DNA of 64,000 nt from Edaphobacter paludis (GTDB lineage Bacteria; Acidobacteriota; Terriglobia; Terriglobales; Acidobacteriaceae), in assembly GCF_039993895.1 (NCBI RefSeq), contig NZ_CP121194.1, positions 3,844,001 through 3,908,000 on the forward strand. The letters run 5' to 3'. This document shows, piece by piece, positions 34,392-43,040 of the stretch (position 1 is its first letter; every line of letters starts with the position of its first letter). The notes under the pieces are model-generated. The model was not told the origin of the DNA and did no database searches. It saw only the letters and a list, made by a program, of their open reading frames with translations. The position numbers and the translations under genes were made by a program.

Positions 34392-35594
34392 TCACTGCGC
34401 GATCCCCGGCAGCATCGTCAAACAAATCATTGCCTGCGTCAGAAGCACGGCCCCTGTCAGTCCAAGAAACATCTTCCGGTACCGCGTCTCGAACAAGTCG
34501 GAGAACACTCCGCCAAGAAATGTAAACAGAAATGGCAAAGCCCACAGCCACGGCGTCGTCACGACCTGCGTCGTCACCAGTGGAAACAGCAGCGCCGCCA
34601 TCACCAGCGGAACCGTATTGCCAAAGTAGCGGCAGCGCCTGATCCCCACATAAAGCACTGCAGCGACGCCCGTCGCCGCCACGATCGGCCCATTCCCCAT
34701 ATTTCCGAAGAACCGGCGCACTCCATCCAGCGACAACCAGAACCGTCCCGCGCCCCCGGTAAACACATAGCTGAACGGAGCCGGACGAAACGCATAAAAC
34801 GCAAACAGAATCACCAGCGCGCCTACCGCCGAGGACACAAGTATCTGCATCACGTAGCTGCGCCGCCGCTCCGCCAGATAGATCATCAGCACCAGCGCCG
34901 CCACAAAGCCGAACATCGCCGCCAGCAGATGCGCTGCCGCCGTCAGCCCCAGCGCCACGGTCAACAGCGCGATCCTCGGCTTCCACTTCCGCCGCGGTCC
35001 CTGCATCGCATGGGCCACGCCCATCGCCGTATACACCAGCCCGTACAGACCCCACATCGCCAGCACATCGTTATTCGGAGTCACCGAAAACCGCACCACC
35101 TCCGGACAACAGCAGTACAGGCCCAGCGCAAAAAACGCGCCTTCATTCCCAAACAGCCGCCGCGTCACCCACCACAGCCCCACGCCCAGCCACATCGCAA
35201 AAAAGATAAACGGCAGATGCAGCAGATACTTAACGCTGCCAATTTCGTGCCGCGCCTCCCACGTCGAGCCATTCAACGAGCCGCTTGCATACAGCCGATT
35301 CTCAGGACTACGCAGCTTGTCCACACCCAGCAACACCACCCGCTGCGCCGTCAGCGGAAATCCAGCCACCCGATAGGCAAAGGTCCCATCGCCACCCAGA
35401 TTGCCGCAGGTTGTAAAGTATCCAGCCAGCGGCGAAGGCCGCTCCCACATCTCGCGCCCGCACCGGGCAAAACGATAATCGTGTTCGGAGATCTCCTGCC
35501 GGTTCACTACCCAAAGGCACTCCGCCAGAAAAAATAAAAGCAGCAGCGCCGCCAGCTGCTGTGGCCGGCCAATCTGAATCTTCAAAAGCCTCAT
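34392..35594 (-). CDS. Polytopic membrane protein, possible GT-C glycosyltransferase-like
   Basis: A 400-aa protein from ATG 35594, with about nine to eleven hydrophobic helices: QQLAALLLLFFLAECLWVV, YLLHLPFIFFAMWLGVGLWW, LLTVALGLTAAAHLLAAMFG, FVAALVLMIYL, ILVSSAVGALVILFAFYAF, VAAVLYVGI and others to the C-terminus. Between helix 1 and 2 lies a long periplasmic-type loop with EHDYRFARCGREMWERP and GNLGGDGTFAYRV, an arrangement similar to dolichol-phosphate-mannose-type GT-C transferases such as ArnT, whose first loop carries acidic catalytic residues. The canonical DE pair is not obvious, so activity is uncertain. An upstream TTG at 35624 would only add 10 residues. It lies 71 bases upstream of the L,D-transpeptidase gene on the same strand. 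Confidence 0.7.
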   Translation of the reverse strand: MRLLKIQIGRPQQLAALLLLFFLAECLWVVNRQEISEHDYRFARCGREMWERPSPLAGYFTTCGNLGGDGTFAYRVAGFPLTAQRVVLLGVDKLRSPENRLYASGSLNGSTWEARHEIGSVKYLLHLPFIFFAMWLGVGLWWVTRRLFGNEGAFFALGLYCCCPEVVRFSVTPNNDVLAMWGLYGLVYTAMGVAHAMQGPRRKWKPRIALLTVALGLTAAAHLLAAMFGFVAALVLMIYLAERRRSYVMQILVSSAVGALVILFAFYAFRPAPFSYVFTGGAGRFWLSLDGVRRFFGNMGNGPIVAATGVAAVLYVGIRRCRYFGNTVPLVMAALLFPLVTTQVVTTPWLWALPFLFTFLGGVFSDLFETRYRKMFLGLTGAVLLTQAMICLTMLPGIAQ

Positions 35595-35697
35595 GCTCGA
35601 CGCACCAACCAAACACCTCCACAACGCGAGTTCTCAGTTCTCCGAAACCCGAGAACTGTTTCTAAGCCTGATCTCTCCATTTATCGTATCGTGAGAT

Positions 35698-36135
35698 ATG
35701 CAGTCGCTTTCCTTTACCCCCGGTCGCGCCTTTCTCTCAGTCGATTCCCCCACCGTTCCCTGGACCGTTGTCTTCGAAGATGAAGGCATCGCCGGTTATT
35801 TCTACGCCTGCGACCGGTCGCAGACGGAGCACGAGCACAGCATCCTCGACGCCATGCTCATCTACAACGTTGCCGCGCTGGCTAAAAGCGACGCCGAGCT
35901 GGAGCGCCCCGAGCCCGAGCGCATCGCCACCATCGAGTGGTCGCGCGACGGCTTCCAGGCCGTCTTATACCTCGACGGCTTTCCGCAGGCACTCTTCGAT
36001 TTCCAGGCTCACTGTGGCTACTGTCGCATGGACTTCCCCAACTTCATGGCCGAGCAGGGCGACACCTGGCGCAAATCCACCCACGCCTGGTCCGATGCCG
36101 CCTTACAGCGGTTCGAATCCGCCCTGTACGTCTGA
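35698..36135 (+). CDS. DUF2251-like small protein
   Basis: A 145-aa acidic cytoplasmic protein without signal or membrane segment. The block PWTVVFEDEGIAGYFYACDR, followed by SILDAMLIYNVAALAKS and EWSRDGFQAVLYLDGFPQAL, with YCRMDFPNFMAEQGDTWRKS, matches what I recall of DUF2251; its biochemical role is unknown. The high content of Asp/Glu and aromatic residues suggests a compact domain. The start ATG 35698 is preceded by a short AT-rich stretch. The stop overlaps the left arm of an inverted repeat (36134-36195) shared with the converging nucleotidase-like gene. The last codons contain a GGTTCGAATCC sequence that looks like a tRNA T-arm by chance. Confidence 0.7.
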   Translation: MQSLSFTPGRAFLSVDSPTVPWTVVFEDEGIAGYFYACDRSQTEHEHSILDAMLIYNVAALAKSDAELERPEPERIATIEWSRDGFQAVLYLDGFPQALFDFQAHCGYCRMDFPNFMAEQGDTWRKSTHAWSDAALQRFESALYV

Positions 36136-36195
36136 CCGCGGATCACACTGATCAAGGATCAACGCGGATTTAACGATTCCGCGCAATCCGCGGTC
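36134..36195. repeat. Inverted repeat between convergent genes
   Basis: GACCGCGGAT (36134-36143) pairs exactly with ATCCGCGGTC (36186-36195) around a 42-base spacer with GATCA/GGATCAACGCGG repeats. The left arm overlaps the stop codon of the upstream gene. Its CGCGGATCACAC-type text resembles an interspersed repeat; no second copy was seen here. Confidence 0.45.
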
Positions 36196-36209
36196 GTGGC
36201 CTTCGGCAC

Positions 36210-36737
36210 CTACCCCAGAAACATCTGCTCGACCTCAAGCCAGTTCTTCACTCGCTTGAACCCCTTAACCTTCGCATTATGCGGCGAACTGTATAGAATC
36301 CCCGTGCCTTGAAAGCGCTGCAACTGCCGCGGATTATCGTCGATCAGGTAGTCTGCCTTCAGTATCCCTTTGTCTCCGCAATAGACAATGTGCGATGGCG
36401 GAATAAATGGGAAATGCTTCTCCAGCCAACGGAACTTCTGCGCAAACGAAGTCGGAATCTCCATTGCCGCCGTGGCAATAAACACCTCGTAGTTGTGCTG
36501 TAGCCTCTGCATCACCCGCTGCGACTGCGGCATCACTGTCAAGCTTTCGAAGAAGTCCTCGGACCGCAGATACGCCTCCAGCGCCCCGTGCCGGTCGCTC
36601 GACACAATCTCCCACAGCCACTTGCCTTCCAGATCGGCAACCGTAAGCTGCTCCTCATAATCACGGTTGTAACGCAGCAGATGCTCCGCCACCGCATCCG
36701 CCATCACCTCGTCCATGTCGACACAAATTCGCTTCAA
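36210..36737 (-). CDS. HAD-superfamily 5'(3')-deoxyribonucleotidase-like protein
   Basis: A 175-aa small HAD phosphatase of the NT5C/cN type. The nucleophile motif is CVDMDEVMAD (Asp at residues 7 and 9), the Thr motif is FIATAAMEIP, and the third acidic motif is DYLIDDNPRQLQRF. The 'KWLWEIV' and 'FFESLTVMPQS' segments match the cap. These enzymes dephosphorylate dNMPs in the cytoplasm. The start is TTG at 36737, the only codon that leaves the DMDE motif intact (the next in-frame Met is inside the motif). AGGTGAG lies nine bases upstream. It converges on the DUF2251-like gene. The zinc-ribbon coiled-coil gene lies about 30 bases upstream on the same strand, suggesting an operon. Confidence 0.88.
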   Translation of the reverse strand: MKRICVDMDEVMADAVAEHLLRYNRDYEEQLTVADLEGKWLWEIVSSDRHGALEAYLRSEDFFESLTVMPQSQRVMQRLQHNYEVFIATAAMEIPTSFAQKFRWLEKHFPFIPPSHIVYCGDKGILKADYLIDDNPRQLQRFQGTGILYSSPHNAKVKGFKRVKNWLEVEQMFLG

Positions 36738-36767
36738 AGCAAACTCACCTGGTTCCTGTTCTCTGCA

Positions 36768-37547
36768 CTAAAGCGACCTGATAATCGAAGCCGCAATACT
36801 TTCCACCGGCACCGTCTTTCGCTGTGGAGCGTCCCTCGCCGGATCGTAGTACAGCAGTCGGCCGCAGCTCTCGCACGTCATGATGTCCTCGTCGTTGCTG
36901 CGATCGCGCAGGTCGTTCCAGCGCTGCGGACGCAGCATCATCTGGCAGGCCATGCACTTCTGGTTCAGGGCTTCAGCTAGTCCCGTTCCCTTACCCTTCG
37001 CAATCCGGTCATAGTTCGAGAGCGCCGATTCGCCAATCTCCGGCCGCAACGCAGCCCGCTTCTGATCGACCTCTGCCAGCGCCTTCTTATCCAGCGCAAT
37101 CGTCTCCGATGCCCGCAGCCGCTCGCGCTCGAGCGTCTTCGTCGCGTCCTCCACCGCCTCATCCGCAATGGCCTTCTGGGACTCGAGCGCCTCGGTGCGC
37201 TCCATGCTCTCGAGCTCCGCGTCTTCCAGGCGGCTGACCTCGACCTGGGCAAAGCCAATCTCGTGCTCGAACGCCGTCACCTGCACCGTCGTCGTCGCCT
37301 GATCCAGTTGCTTGCGGACGCGGCTGATCTTCGCCTGATGGTCCTTCACGTCCGACTCCTGCCGCCGCCGGAGAACCTCTTCCTTCGCAATCAGGTCGAG
37401 CACCACCGCCCGCTGCCCCACAACTGCCTTGGTCTTCGCCTCCAGCTCTGCGACCCGCTTCGGCAGGGCGACCATCTCGTCCCGCAGGCGCTTCGCTTCG
37501 ACGTCGAGCTGCTGCAACACAATCAACTTCTCAAGATCCGGATGCAT
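36768..37547 (-). CDS. Coiled-coil protein with C4-type zinc ribbon (CT398/DUF164-like)
   Basis: A 259-aa protein. Residues 1-180 are almost entirely charged coiled coil (DLEKLIVLQQLDVEAKRLRD, AELEAKTKAVVGQRAVVLDL, with EHEIGFAQVEVSRLEDAELE). The C-terminal zinc ribbon has CMACQ and CESCG pairs about 30 residues apart, in KCMACQMMLRPQRWNDL and ILTCESCGRLLYYDP-like text. It matches the CT398-like (DUF164, zf-RING_7) family, whose members bind RNA, RNase or sigma-factor components in some species but have no settled role. I choose ATG 37547 because GGGAGGTG sits about 5 bases upstream; ATG 37565 would extend it by six residues. It is divergent from the pseudokinase gene across 340 bases. Confidence 0.85.
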   Translation of the reverse strand: MHPDLEKLIVLQQLDVEAKRLRDEMVALPKRVAELEAKTKAVVGQRAVVLDLIAKEEVLRRRQESDVKDHQAKISRVRKQLDQATTTVQVTAFEHEIGFAQVEVSRLEDAELESMERTEALESQKAIADEAVEDATKTLERERLRASETIALDKKALAEVDQKRAALRPEIGESALSNYDRIAKGKGTGLAEALNQKCMACQMMLRPQRWNDLRDRSNDEDIMTCESCGRLLYYDPARDAPQRKTVPVESIAASIIRSL

Positions 37548-37887
37548 TGGCACCTCCCATCCCATTATTAGACTCCGTCATGCGGAGGAAACGGCGGAAA
37601 CTCGAAGTCTAGCATCCCGCTTGCCCAAAATATGGCACCGACAGACCAGCCCTCCCATGGTGATCGCCGCGTCGAGAACCCAACAAGTCCAAGAAAGCCC
37701 TCAGACAATCATCTTTTCTCTGTTCAAAAGATCTGTACCGAAGTTGGCACCCTCTCCGCCAATTGAGGACACAACCCCAATAGAGGATAATAAGTCTATT
37801 GAGAAGGCGTAACCCTGCATCTCTAACAGCGTAAACCGCCTCTTGTCGCACTTGCCTGCCACCACTTTCCCCAGGACTGGAAACCAG
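37548..37887. other. Divergent intergenic region upstream of pseudokinase gene
   Basis: These 340 bases contain the promoter at 37763-37791 and a leader of about 90 bases before ATG 37888. An in-frame TTG at 37843 could start the protein earlier but lacks a recognisable ribosome-binding site. I see no other gene here. Confidence 0.5.
37763..37791 (+). promoter_or_regulatory. Sigma70-type promoter candidate for pseudokinase gene
   Basis: TTGAGG (37763-37768), a 17-base spacer and GATAAT (37786-37791), 96 bases before ATG 37888. Confidence 0.5.
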
Positions 37888-39174
37888 ATGCAACTTTGGA
37901 ATGAATATGAAGGAAGAATCGTCGCTGACGAATTCCCGCTGAAAGAACTTCTCGAACCAGAAGGCAGAAGCGCTTTCTTTTCAACGACAAATGGCTCTGG
38001 CGCCCCAGCCGTCATCCGCCTCATCGAGGCCCACTTCGACGAACCCGAGATCCTCAGTCGATGGACTGCCGTCTCCAAGATCGATCAGCCAAACCTTATC
38101 AAGCTCAAGAAATTCGGCCAGACGACCCTCGATGAGACTGCGCTCCTCTACGCCGTCATGGAGCCTACCGACGGTAGCCTCGCCGACATCCTCAAAGAGC
38201 GGCCTCTCTCCCAAAAAGAGACCATGCAGATCGCCACCAGCCTGGTTCCCGCGCTCCAGGCCCTGCACAGTGCCAATCTCGTCCACGAGCACGTCGAACC
38301 AGCCAACGTCCTTGCTGTCGGCGAAGAAGTTAAACTCCGCAGCGATTGCATCCGCGAAGCGCCCGAGGGCGCAGAGGCCAATGAATTCAAGGCACGCGAC
38401 GTTCACGGTCTCGTCATCGTCCTGCTCCAGGCGCTCACCCAGCAGCGATATCTTCCTGCGGGAACAACGTTGCCCGCGCCCTTTCACGAGATCGTCACCA
38501 ATGGCCTCAGCGGAGCCTGGGGTCTTCCCCAGATTGCGGCAGCGCTTGCGCCCTCATCTCCCGTGACTACGTCAAGGCCCACACCAAAGCGCGAAGTCTC
38601 TTCCGCTACTGCTTCATCCACCTCAACGCCGATAACTAACACGCCATCTGCTATGCCAGAACTGCCACATCGCGTCGTCGCTCCACTCGTTACGTCAGAC
38701 GAGCCGAGCCGCGTTCTCCCCTGGACGACCATCGCTGCGGTAGTCATTCTGGCGCTCTTTATCGGTTGGCACTTCCTGCACAAGACTCCGGCAGCAATCC
38801 CCACGCTGGCTACGATGCCTAGCCAGTCCAGCCCCAACGTCACAGCGGCCAAAGCGACAATGCCTCCAGTTCGGGCATCCTCGGCGGCGTCCACCAAGGC
38901 GGCCGCGACCGCTACAGGATCACGCACTCAATGGCGTGTCGTGGCCTATACCTACAACCGCCAGAGTCAGGCACAGGATAAAGTCGCCCAGATCATCAGC
39001 AAACACGCCAGTCTCAACCCCGAGGTCTTTGCTCCCAGGGGCCGCGCACCTTATCTTGTCACGGTTGGCGGCCCGATGAGCCACGATGAGGCCATGGCCT
39101 TTCGGCGAAAAGCCCGCTCCGAGGGTCTTCCACGTGATACCTACGCTCAGAACTTTCCATCAAACGCCCGCTGA
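37888..39174 (+). CDS. Membrane-anchored pseudokinase with C-terminal SPOR-like domain
   Basis: A 428-aa protein from ATG 37888. Residues about 10-215 follow a Ser/Thr kinase layout without catalytic residues. The Gly-rich loop is absent (LLEPEGRSAFFS). The beta-3 Lys position reads APAVIRLIEA with Arg44 in place of VAIK Lys. The HRD region is LVHEHVEPANVL (His133-Glu-His), lacking the catalytic Asp. DFG is not recognisable (LRSDC). The helix F-like DVHGLVIVLLQALTQ is kept. A Ser/Thr/Pro linker leads to one membrane helix (TTIAAVVILALFIGWHFL, about 280-298). A Thr/Ala-rich linker and a SPOR-like domain (QWRVVAYTYNRQSQAQDKVA to LVTVGGPMSHDEAMAFRR) end it. SPOR domains bind denuded septal glycan. 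A cytoplasmic sensor platform tied to peptidoglycan is inferred. Confidence 0.75.
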   Translation: MQLWNEYEGRIVADEFPLKELLEPEGRSAFFSTTNGSGAPAVIRLIEAHFDEPEILSRWTAVSKIDQPNLIKLKKFGQTTLDETALLYAVMEPTDGSLADILKERPLSQKETMQIATSLVPALQALHSANLVHEHVEPANVLAVGEEVKLRSDCIREAPEGAEANEFKARDVHGLVIVLLQALTQQRYLPAGTTLPAPFHEIVTNGLSGAWGLPQIAAALAPSSPVTTSRPTPKREVSSATASSTSTPITNTPSAMPELPHRVVAPLVTSDEPSRVLPWTTIAAVVILALFIGWHFLHKTPAAIPTLATMPSQSSPNVTAAKATMPPVRASSAASTKAAATATGSRTQWRVVAYTYNRQSQAQDKVAQIISKHASLNPEVFAPRGRAPYLVTVGGPMSHDEAMAFRRKARSEGLPRDTYAQNFPSNAR

Positions 39175-39215
39175 AGCGGCTTTGCCTCTGCTGCGGACCG
39201 GATAAGATCGTGAGG

Positions 39216-39239
39216 GCCGTTTTTCTTGGGAAAAACGGC
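39216..39239 (+). terminator. Hairpin after pseudokinase gene
   Basis: GCCGTTTTTC (39216-39225) pairs with GAAAAACGGC (39230-39239) around a 4-base loop, 41 bases after the stop. No U tract follows, so termination is uncertain. Confidence 0.45.
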
Positions 39240-39357
39240 GTCAAGATCAAAACCACTTTAACCACCTGAGGCAAGACCGCGGCCCCGTCGAACCCGCTGA
39301 AAAACAGGCGCGAATTCTCTGCATCGCGTCTGTTTTTTGGCAATCCAATCTACATTC

Positions 39358-41010
39358 ATGGCTACAACCACTGTTGATCTACCCAGCGCGAAGCTTAAAA
39401 CGCGCCACGCCGAAGGCCACTCCGAGCACTCGGAAGAGCGGCCTTGGCGCCCCAGCATAAATCCGTGGATCGTCGCCATGACCGTCACCCTGGCGACCTT
39501 CATGGAGGTGCTCGACTCCTCCATCGCCAACGTGGCGTTGCCGCACATCGCTGGCGGTCTCGGCTCGACGCAAGACGAGGCGACCTGGGTACTCACCGCC
39601 TATCTCGTCGCCAACGCCATCATTCTTCCCGCCGGCGCCTACATGACGACGTTCATCGGGCGCAAGAAGTTCTACATGATCTGCGTCGCCCTGTTCGGCG
39701 TCAGTTCCATGCTCTGCGGACTCGCGCCTTCGCTGCCGATCCTCGTCTTCTGCCGCATCCTGCAGGGCGCGGGCGGCGGCGGACTTGCCCCGTCCGAACA
39801 GGCCATCCTCGCCGATACCTTTCCTCCGGAGAAGCGCGGACAGGCCTTCGCCATGTACGGCCTTGCCGTCGTCGTCGCGCCTGCCATCGGGCCTACGCTT
39901 GGCGGCTACATCACCGACCGCTTCGACTGGCGCTGGATCTTCTTCCTCAACGTTCCCATCTGCCTGCTGTCGCTGTTTCTTACTTCGCGCATCGTCGAAG
40001 ACCCACCCTACGTCAAGAAACAAGTGCGGGAGACCCAGCGCGATGGCATCAAGCTCGACTTTACCGGCTTTGCTCTGCTTGGCCTGACCTTCGGCTCGCT
40101 CGAGTTCCTGCTGGATAAGGGTCAGGAGGACGACTGGTTCTCTTCGCACCTCATTACCTTCTTTGCCATCGTCTGTGTCGTCGCTTTCGTCTTCATGATC
40201 TATTGGGAGCTGCGGCAGCTTCGCATCGGCCACCGCCCCATCATCAATCTGACGCTGTTCAAGCGGCGCAACTTCGCCATCAGCTTCCTGCTGATGTTTG
40301 TGCTCGGCTTCGCGCTCTACGGAACTACCGTCCTCATTCCGCAGTTCGTGCAGACGCTGCTGGGCTATACCGCCGAACTCGCCGGGCTCGTACTCTCCCC
40401 CGCGGGCTTCATCATGATGGCCATGATGCCCATCGTCGGCTTTCTCTCAGGCAAGGTCGACGCGCGTAAACTCATCGCCTTCGGCTTCCTGATGCTGACC
40501 TCGGCGCTGGTCGAGATGCATACGCTGAACCTCGGCGTCAGCTACAAGTACCTCGCCTTTTTGCGCATCTTTCAGGCCTCCGGGCTAGCGTTTCTCTTCA
40601 TCCCCATCAATACGATTGCCTATATTGGCGTGAAGCAGTCGGAGAACAACGACGTCTCCGGCCTGACCAACCTTGCGCGTAACATCGGCGGATCGTGCGG
40701 TACGGCTTTTATGGCAACGATGCTGTTGCGCCGCACCGCCGCGCACGAAAACAACATGGTGCGCAACCTCACGACCGCCAATCCTGCCTTCAATTCACAG
40801 GTCGACGCGCTCAAGGGCTCTTTCGGCCAGGGCTTTCAGGCGGTTCACTCGGCTGAGGCTTACATCTACAGCCAGCTTCACCGTCAGGCTGCGATGCTGG
40901 CATATCTGGACATCATCCAGTACCTCGCCATCTTCTGCGCCTGCATGTTGCCGCTGCTCTTCCTGATCCCCCGCCCACCAAAGCATGCCAGCAAGTCCGC
41001 CGGGCACTAA
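39358..41010 (+). CDS. DHA2-family (EmrB/QacA) MFS exporter
   Basis: A 550-aa drug:proton antiporter-type transporter with 14 predicted helices, from ATG 39358. The first helix block is WIVAMTVTLATFMEVLDSSI (residues about 40-60), with the DHA2 signature LDSSIANVALPHIAGGLG. The loop 2-3 motif reads GAYMTTFIGRKKFYMICVAL. The motif C-like segment VVVAPAIGPTLGGYITDRFD and the mid-protein LLMFVLGFALYGTTVLIPQF follow. An N-terminal polar tail of about 35 residues precedes helix 1. Such exporters usually work with a periplasmic adaptor (EmrA type), which is not adjacent here. It is followed by an intrinsic terminator, so it is probably monocistronic. The substrate range is unknown. Confidence 0.92.
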   Translation: MATTTVDLPSAKLKTRHAEGHSEHSEERPWRPSINPWIVAMTVTLATFMEVLDSSIANVALPHIAGGLGSTQDEATWVLTAYLVANAIILPAGAYMTTFIGRKKFYMICVALFGVSSMLCGLAPSLPILVFCRILQGAGGGGLAPSEQAILADTFPPEKRGQAFAMYGLAVVVAPAIGPTLGGYITDRFDWRWIFFLNVPICLLSLFLTSRIVEDPPYVKKQVRETQRDGIKLDFTGFALLGLTFGSLEFLLDKGQEDDWFSSHLITFFAIVCVVAFVFMIYWELRQLRIGHRPIINLTLFKRRNFAISFLLMFVLGFALYGTTVLIPQFVQTLLGYTAELAGLVLSPAGFIMMAMMPIVGFLSGKVDARKLIAFGFLMLTSALVEMHTLNLGVSYKYLAFLRIFQASGLAFLFIPINTIAYIGVKQSENNDVSGLTNLARNIGGSCGTAFMATMLLRRTAAHENNMVRNLTTANPAFNSQVDALKGSFGQGFQAVHSAEAYIYSQLHRQAAMLAYLDIIQYLAIFCACMLPLLFLIPRPPKHASKSAGH

Positions 41011-41034
41011 CCAAATCTTCTTCCTGAAAGAGTG

Positions 41035-41061
41035 AGGCCCAGCGATGACGCTGGGCCTTTG
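41035..41061 (+). terminator. Intrinsic terminator after DHA2 exporter
   Basis: AGGCCCAGCG (41035-41044) pairs with CGCTGGGCCT (41049-41058) around a 4-base loop, followed by TTTGG; 25 bases after the stop. Confidence 0.85.
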
Positions 41062-41084
41062 GTATTTAATGCCCGATCCCGAGC

Positions 41085-42932
41085 TTACTTAATGGATGGG
41101 CCCGGAGCACCGAGGACAGGCTTGTGCAGTTCCCGAACCACACGGCCCAGCTTGCCTTCGAGATCGAAGACGACGATCTGGTTCTTCCCCTTCACCAGCC
41201 ACGGCCCCGGAGCGTAGAGCGCCTTTTGCGGTCCGACGTTCCAGATGCGGCCCAGCGTCTGTCCATTGAGCCAGAGTTCGCCTTTGGTGAACTCGCTAGT
41301 GTCAAGGAAGGTGTCTCCGGTAGCGGCAAGATCGAAGCTGCCGCGGTAGAAACATGCTCCCTCGCAGGGTTTCGTCGAGTAGGGCAGCTTGTCGACTGCC
41401 TTCATGGGCAGCGGAAAGATCTCCCATCCCAGCAGCGGCGTTCCGTTCAACGTCACCTGCTTCGTAATGCCTGCGCGCTCCCCGCCGATCGTCTTCCCGA
41501 AGTTCACCCGGCCAGTGTTTTCGACGAGAATATCAAGCTGCGCGTTTGGCTTCGCCGCAGGAAGTGCAAGCGTGTTCTGTTTCAATCTGCGGTCGACGCT
41601 GCCAACGAGCTTGCCGTCGAGATAGACCTGCGCGTAGCTGTGCAGATCGTCGAGAGCCAGTTCACCGGCAGCAGCATTTTTAAGGTGCGTGCGGTAGAGG
41701 ATGTATCCATAAGCCTGGTCGACATCCTCCATGCTCAGCACTTTGTCGGAGTGAATCGGCGCGGGCAGATTCTTCCACAAGGAAGCCGACTCCGCCAGCG
41801 TCACCGCCGGTGTAGTGATAGCTGCAGGGACATTGGGGATGGGCGGCGGCGTTTTCCCGGTGGCCTTGGCGATAACATCGCGGAAGGCACGATACTTTAC
41901 GGTGGGCCGTCCGCTCTCATCGAGGGGCGCATCGTAGTCGTAGCTCGTAACGTCAGGCTCGTAGCTGCCTTTGCCGTCGCTGTTGGCGCCGTTCATCCAG
42001 CCGAAGCTGGTGCCGCCGTGGAACATGTAGATGCTGACCGAATAGCCCTGACGCAGCATCCAGTCGAGGTTGGCCGCTTCATTCTGAGCATTGGTGTGCG
42101 CGTGTTTGCTTCCCCAGTGATCGAACCAGCCCGCCCAGTACTCACTATTAATGAAGGGGCCATTGGGGCGATATTTTTTGAGCACCGCAAAGGCCTTTTG
42201 CGCTGCCCCGGCCTCTCCTCCGCCAAAGTTGATCCCGACCGGAAGCTCCGGCAGCGACCCGTTCGGCACCTGCTCAGGCCCGTCGGCCGTATAAAGCTGC
42301 GATTTCGTAAATCCTGCATCGACGAGCATCTTGTGGATCTGCTCCATGTACACATGGTCGTTGCCGTAGGAGCCGTACTCGTTTTCCACCTGGGTGAGAA
42401 TGATGGGACCGCCGTTGCCGATCTGCAGTGGCGCGAGTTCCTTGCCGAGACGCGCGATCCACTGCTTCGTCGGCGCAATAAATTTAGGGTCGCTGCTGCG
42501 CACAACCATGCTGTGGTCCTTCAACAGCCATGCCGGATAGCCGCCCCACTCCCACTCGGCGCAGACATAAGGGCCGGGACGCAGGATAACGTAGAGGCCC
42601 TCCTGTTGGGCCTCGCGGATAAACTCAGCTACGTCCCTGTTACCGGAGAAGTCGTAGACGCCGGGCCTCTGCTCATGCTCGTTCCAGAAGACGTAGGTCG
42701 TGATGGTATTGAGGCCCATAGCCTTCGCCATCCTGAAGCGGGCACGCCAGTCCGCGCGAGGGATGCGCGGGTAGTGCATCTCGCCGGAGATGACCTGAAA
42801 CGGCTTGCCATCGAGCGCGAAGTGATTTCCCTGCACGGCGAAGGTATGCGGCGTATGGGGTTGCGCGGCCCGTGCGTGAACCATCGAGAGCGAACAGAGC
42901 AGCAGCAGAAAAAGAGAGAATTTGAAACGCAC
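41085..42932 (-). CDS. Secreted GH35 beta-galactosidase
   Basis: A 615-aa exported glycoside hydrolase of family 35 that releases terminal beta-galactose from oligo- or polysaccharides. The catalytic barrel begins FAVQGNHFALDGKPFQVISG and EMHYPRIPRADWRARFRMAK. The acid/base Glu is in ILTQVENEYGSYGND and the nucleophile Glu in FINSEYWAGWFDHWG. Further blocks include SIYMFHGGTSFGWMNGAN. C-terminal beta-sandwich domains (YRTHLKNAAAGELALDDLHS, GELWLNGQTLGRIWNVGPQK) finish it. GTG 42932 is preferred, with GAGGTG four bases upstream and the signal peptide FSLFLLLLCSLSMVHARA directly after; the longer start at 42968 has no such support. It lies downstream of TonB receptor 2 on the same strand, separated by a terminator-like hairpin. 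Confidence 0.93.
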   Translation of the reverse strand: MRFKFSLFLLLLCSLSMVHARAAQPHTPHTFAVQGNHFALDGKPFQVISGEMHYPRIPRADWRARFRMAKAMGLNTITTYVFWNEHEQRPGVYDFSGNRDVAEFIREAQQEGLYVILRPGPYVCAEWEWGGYPAWLLKDHSMVVRSSDPKFIAPTKQWIARLGKELAPLQIGNGGPIILTQVENEYGSYGNDHVYMEQIHKMLVDAGFTKSQLYTADGPEQVPNGSLPELPVGINFGGGEAGAAQKAFAVLKKYRPNGPFINSEYWAGWFDHWGSKHAHTNAQNEAANLDWMLRQGYSVSIYMFHGGTSFGWMNGANSDGKGSYEPDVTSYDYDAPLDESGRPTVKYRAFRDVIAKATGKTPPPIPNVPAAITTPAVTLAESASLWKNLPAPIHSDKVLSMEDVDQAYGYILYRTHLKNAAAGELALDDLHSYAQVYLDGKLVGSVDRRLKQNTLALPAAKPNAQLDILVENTGRVNFGKTIGGERAGITKQVTLNGTPLLGWEIFPLPMKAVDKLPYSTKPCEGACFYRGSFDLAATGDTFLDTSEFTKGELWLNGQTLGRIWNVGPQKALYAPGPWLVKGKNQIVVFDLEGKLGRVVRELHKPVLGAPGPSIK

Positions 42933-43040
42933 AAAACACCTCAATAGTGGGGCTCTGTCAGCAGACATTGGTGGAGACGACTTGATGACTCTGCCATTCT
43001 ATGACGGTTAAGCGAGGTAATGAGAAATGGAAAACGCAAA

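Noticed and set aside
36105..36122. GCGGTTCGAATCCGC looks like a tRNA T-arm
   Set aside because: It lies inside the last codons of the DUF2251-like gene, and no acceptor stem, D-arm or anticodon arm can be built around it.
37843..37887. Upstream in-frame TTG start of the pseudokinase gene
   Set aside because: It adds 15 unconserved residues and has no clear Shine-Dalgarno; ATG 37888 is better placed after the promoter and leader.
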